Of a DNA stretch of 64,000 bases, positions 61,492 to 64,000 are shown in pieces; position 1 is the first letter of the stretch, and every line of letters begins with the position of its first letter. The DNA is taken from positions 2,604,001 to 2,668,000 of the forward strand of contig OZ244866.1 in NCBI GenBank assembly GCA_965221185.1, written 5' to 3'. Source of the stretch: Aldehydirespirator sp965221185. GTDB lineage: Bacteria; Actinomycetota; Acidimicrobiia; Acidimicrobiales; Aldehydirespiratoraceae. Under the pieces are notes generated by a model. That model made no database searches. It was given only the letters and a program-made list of their open reading frames with translations, and was not told where the DNA came from. A program made the translations under genes and the position numbers.

Positions 61492-62160
61492 ATGCGTTCA
61501 CTGAGGCTTCTGGCCGCGGCGCTTGCGCTGGTGTTGGTCGCGACGTCGTGCAGCGACGACAGCGAAGAGAACGGCGAGGCAACCAACGGAGAAGTCCCGA
61601 CAACGACCCGGTCGCCCAGCACCACAACCTCGCAGCCGCGGGTGACCACCCCGACAACGGAGCCTGTCGAGACGACAACGACCACCACCACCCCGACAAC
61701 GGAGCCTGTCGAGACGACAACGACCCCACCCCCGGCTGTAGGCGTGGCTCCTCCCACTGCGCCGAGCGACCTCGAATGCGTTGGCGGCAACGCCGCCAAC
61801 GAGCTCCTCGTGGAGTTCGATGCGCTTCCCAATCCTTCCGACATCTCCAAGATCCGCACGTACTTGCAGGTTGACGGCGAGCCGGTCCTCGCCAACGGCG
61901 AGTTTGATGTCGGTCAGATCGACACCAACCGCAACGGCGGCTCACGCTGGGCAGCGCGGGTGCGCAGAGTCCCGGCCAATGTCCCGGTGAAGCTGTACGT
62001 GACCTCGTTCAACCAGCTCGGCCAGGAGTCCGGCTGGTACAGCGTGGACGGCCTCTACACCGCGGCGGGAGCACCCTGTGGCACTGCCGCCGACATCGTG
62101 CTGCCGCCCACCACCTGCACCGCTGGCTGCGACGAGGGCGAAGGTGAGCCGGGGGCATAG
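61492..62160 (+). CDS. Thr/Pro-rich lipoprotein with Fn3-like domain
   Basis: A 222-aa exported lipoprotein. The signal LRLLAAALALVLVATSCSDD has a lipobox Cys near residue 20. A Thr/Glu/Pro-rich tether follows (about residues 38-85), built from two copies of a 33-bp DNA repeat (61651 and 61693) encoding TTEPVETTTT. The C-terminal part (APPTAPSDLECVGGNAANEL, KLYVTSFNQLGQESGWYSVD) resembles a fibronectin-type fold. AAGGAG lies just before ATG 61492. Surface role, otherwise unknown. Confidence 0.7.
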   Translation: MRSLRLLAAALALVLVATSCSDDSEENGEATNGEVPTTTRSPSTTTSQPRVTTPTTEPVETTTTTTTPTTEPVETTTTPPPAVGVAPPTAPSDLECVGGNAANELLVEFDALPNPSDISKIRTYLQVDGEPVLANGEFDVGQIDTNRNGGSRWAARVRRVPANVPVKLYVTSFNQLGQESGWYSVDGLYTAAGAPCGTAADIVLPPTTCTAGCDEGEGEPGA

Positions 62161-62240
62161 CCAGTTCGGAGCTTCGGCCGGGAACCAGAGCGACCCGGCC
62201 GACGTCATAGGTGTCAACCGTCCTAACTGGGAGGACACCT

Positions 62241-63731
62241 ATGCATGATGCGCACAACCCCCGTGTAAGGCGGCTGCGCCGCGCTCCCATCCTCTTCCTG
62301 CTCTCGCTGTTGAGCGTGGCACTGGTGTTGCTCAGCGCCTGCGGGGGTAGCGACGACGGCGATACCGCCGCCACCGAAAGTGCATCCCCGGCCGATTTCG
62401 AGATGGCCGCAAGCGGCGACTCCACAGGTGCGACCACGGCGGACGCCCCGAGTGCGACGCTAGCTCCGAGCTCGGCTATGTCCGAGGAAATGGACGCGTC
62501 CCCCGACAGCGACGACGCCGCATCCGCGCTGGCTGTTCCCACCGCGCTCACGCCTGCCGATCTGGGCCGCGACATCGTGTACCGGGCCACCATCAGCGTG
62601 CAGGCCGACGACGTGACTGCGGCCAGCAACGAGGCGGTGGCCATAGTCCAGGGCCTGGGCGGGATCGTGTTCTCCCAGACGACTCGGACCGAGCCCCAGC
62701 CCCGGACCGAGATCACGTTCAAGGTGCTGCCCGACGACTTCTCGACCGCGCTGGAGCGCCTGGCCGGTGTGGGCACGCTGGTCGACCAGTCGATCAGCGC
62801 CGACGACGTGACCGAGCGCGTCGTCGATCTCGAGAGCCGCATCAGCACCGCCGAGGTGAGCGTCGGCCGCCTTCGCAGGCTCCTGGAGGAGGCGGTCGAG
62901 TTCGAGGATGTGGCCCAGATCGAGCGGGAGTTGCTCGACCGCGAGACCACCCTCGAGCTCCTGCGGGGCCAGCTGCGCACCCTGCGGGGCCAGGTTGACC
63001 TGGCCACCATCACCCTGACGATCCACCAGTCGCCCACAGTGCTGCCCGACACCGGGATCCTGGTGGGAGCCTGGATCTCCGACGACGCCAAGGACCCGTG
63101 CCTGGGAACCGAGCACTTCACCGCCGAACCGGACTCGACCCTGTACTTCTGCCTAGAGGTGGAGAACACGGGCGCCTCGGCGCTGACCGACGTGTCGGTC
63201 CGCTCCCGCAACGTGCGCCTCGACATCGACGCCTTCGAGACCCTCCAGGGCAGCTTCGACCGGATCGAGCCCGGCGAACTGCTCGTGGCCGTACTGGAAG
63301 TGCCGATGGAGGAGGGCCGCTTGGCCGGCCGGGTTGCCACCCGGGGCTTGGAGATCGGACTAGAGGCCGAGGCCGTGCCGGTGGACGCCCAGGGAGCGGA
63401 GCTTCCCGAGGTCTTCGGCGACACCTACGTGTGGGTGGACGCCCGCAGCGACGACTCGCTGCCCGGCTTCGCCGACTCGATCTCCGATGGCGCCGGCTTC
63501 CTGCGCTCCATCGTGAGCGTGGCCCTGGTCGTCATCGGCGTGCTGGTGCCGTTCCTGCCCTTCGTGGCCGTGATCGCGGCTCTCATCTGGTGGCGCCGCC
63601 GCCGCGGCCCCACGCGACCCGAGCGAGTGCCCAAGCCCAAGCGCAAGAGGTCGAAAGCGAAGGTGCCCATGCCCAAACCGCAGCCCGCACCCCCAGCACC
63701 CGCACCTGAGCGTTCCGACGATTCCTCGTAG
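62241..63731 (+). CDS. DUF4349 domain lipoprotein with C-terminal membrane span
   Basis: A 496-aa envelope protein. The signal FLLSLLSVALVLLSACGGSD has a lipobox Cys near residue 34. A DUF4349 domain follows: DIVYRATISVQADDVTAASN, GLGGIVFSQTTRTEPQPRTE, then a coiled coil (RVVDLESRISTAEVSVGRLR to about residue 260). After a beta-rich middle there is a membrane span (SIVSVALVVIGVLVPFLPFV, about residues 428-450) and a Lys/Pro-rich cytoplasmic tail. A lipobox plus a late membrane span is odd but known for this family. ATG 62241 has GGGAGGA ahead of it; the longer frame from 62211 is not used. An inverted repeat, AGGTGTC with GACACCT, brackets that site. Confidence 0.8.
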   Translation: MHDAHNPRVRRLRRAPILFLLSLLSVALVLLSACGGSDDGDTAATESASPADFEMAASGDSTGATTADAPSATLAPSSAMSEEMDASPDSDDAASALAVPTALTPADLGRDIVYRATISVQADDVTAASNEAVAIVQGLGGIVFSQTTRTEPQPRTEITFKVLPDDFSTALERLAGVGTLVDQSISADDVTERVVDLESRISTAEVSVGRLRRLLEEAVEFEDVAQIERELLDRETTLELLRGQLRTLRGQVDLATITLTIHQSPTVLPDTGILVGAWISDDAKDPCLGTEHFTAEPDSTLYFCLEVENTGASALTDVSVRSRNVRLDIDAFETLQGSFDRIEPGELLVAVLEVPMEEGRLAGRVATRGLEIGLEAEAVPVDAQGAELPEVFGDTYVWVDARSDDSLPGFADSISDGAGFLRSIVSVALVVIGVLVPFLPFVAVIAALIWWRRRRGPTRPERVPKPKRKRSKAKVPMPKPQPAPPAPAPERSDDSS

Positions 63732-63758
63732 GAGACAGCGCGGGAAGGTGGTGCCCCC

Positions 63759-63880
63759 TCGCGGTGCAGCGTCGGGATTCCCGCTCTTGTTCGCTGCGCT
63801 CACGGGCCGCTCGGGCCACGGCCTCGCTCAAGTGCGTCGCGAGTCCCTCACGAGATGCCGCCACCCGCTCGGCCTCTAGC
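63759..63880. repeat. dispersed gene-end repeat, copy 6
   Basis: CCTCGCGGTGCAGC, the core from CCGCTCTTGTTCGCTGCG on, and the CCGCTCGGCCTCT end, located 28 bp past the stop of the DUF4349 gene. Confidence 0.85.
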
Positions 63881-63912
63881 CTGTCGCGGTTGCCGCCGCA
63901 AGAGGAGTTGGT

Positions 63913-64000
63913 GTGGGTGCAGTAGAGGAACGCAACAAGCAGATCGTGGCCCAGTTCTGGGATGCGCTGTACGCCCACGACTGGGACGCCGTCGGAGGCT
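63913..64000 (+). CDS. NTF2/SnoaL-like protein, N-terminal fragment
   Basis: The frame from GTG 63913 (AGAGGAG upstream) encodes VEERNKQIVAQFWDALYAHD then WDAVGG before the window ends. The FWDALYAHDWDAV pattern is typical of SnoaL/limonene-epoxide-hydrolase-like NTF2-fold proteins. Only 29 residues are visible, so the assignment is tentative. Confidence 0.55.
   Translation, partial: MGAVEERNKQIVAQFWDALYAHDWDAVGG

Overview
The window is GC-rich chromosomal DNA with short intergenic gaps and many GTG starts. It is most likely from an actinobacterium of the Acidimicrobiia type. The order tRNA-Thr, tRNA-Met, tRNA-Trp, secE, nusG, rplK, rplA, rplJ, rplL, rpoB is the conserved bacterial transcription/translation block. 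The primary-type sigma factor, type II glutamine synthetase and glutamine-dependent NAD synthetase also fit an actinobacterium. The taxon is an inference; no 16S gene is present.

1-10.5 kb: housekeeping block on the minus strand (rpoB fragment, a tyrosine phosphatase between rplL and rpoB, ribosomal protein genes, nusG, secE, three tRNAs, an ECF sigma/anti-sigma pair), then a beta-lactamase-fold hydrolase and an acyl-CoA synthetase. 10.5-33.3 kb: a catabolic and transport region. It holds a MoxR/VWA pair, a frameshifted zinc alcohol dehydrogenase, a CoA transferase, a cytosine-deaminase-like amidohydrolase, a Rieske oxygenase and a 2OG/Fe(II) oxygenase. It also holds an SsuBC/NMT1-type ABC transporter whose binding domain exists in three near-identical copies, one fused to a LivK-like binding protein. 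A flavodoxin-fold reductase, a luciferase-like monooxygenase, UbiD/UbiX decarboxylase genes, a phytoene-dehydrogenase-like oxidoreductase and a YqeC-like GTP/ATP-binding protein follow. Together these look like uptake and oxidative or decarboxylating breakdown of an aromatic or heterocyclic compound; the substrate is not determined.

33.4-55.5 kb: a roughly 22-kb genomic island inserted at the 3' end of a selenocysteine tRNA gene (selC), with a P4-type tyrosine integrase at its far end and a 15-bp direct repeat at both ends. It carries an IS1182-like and an IS30-like element, gene remnants and several defence-like modules. These are (i) a four-gene set of zinc-hook SMC-like ATPase, small middle protein, PD-(D/E)XK nuclease and DNA methyltransferase, with the ATPase and nuclease each broken by an in-frame stop; (ii) a 1461-aa protein combining DUF4062-like, TPR-like, PIN-like and two HTH segments, overlapping a HipA kinase gene; and (iii) a Gabija-like GajA/GajB pair. 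Base composition of module (i) and the Gabija pair is visibly lower in GC than the chromosome.

55.5-64 kb: chromosomal genes resume (small DUF1902-like protein, primary-type sigma factor, nadE, glnII, an HD-domain nucleotidyltransferase half, two lipoproteins and an NTF2-like fragment).

Two repeat phenomena recur. A dispersed element of about 100-150 bp abuts or lies near gene stop codons at six places. Separately, the 3' ends of several genes (tRNA-Met, Rieske oxygenase, ubiD, IS1182 transposase) are reiterated in tandem just beyond the gene.
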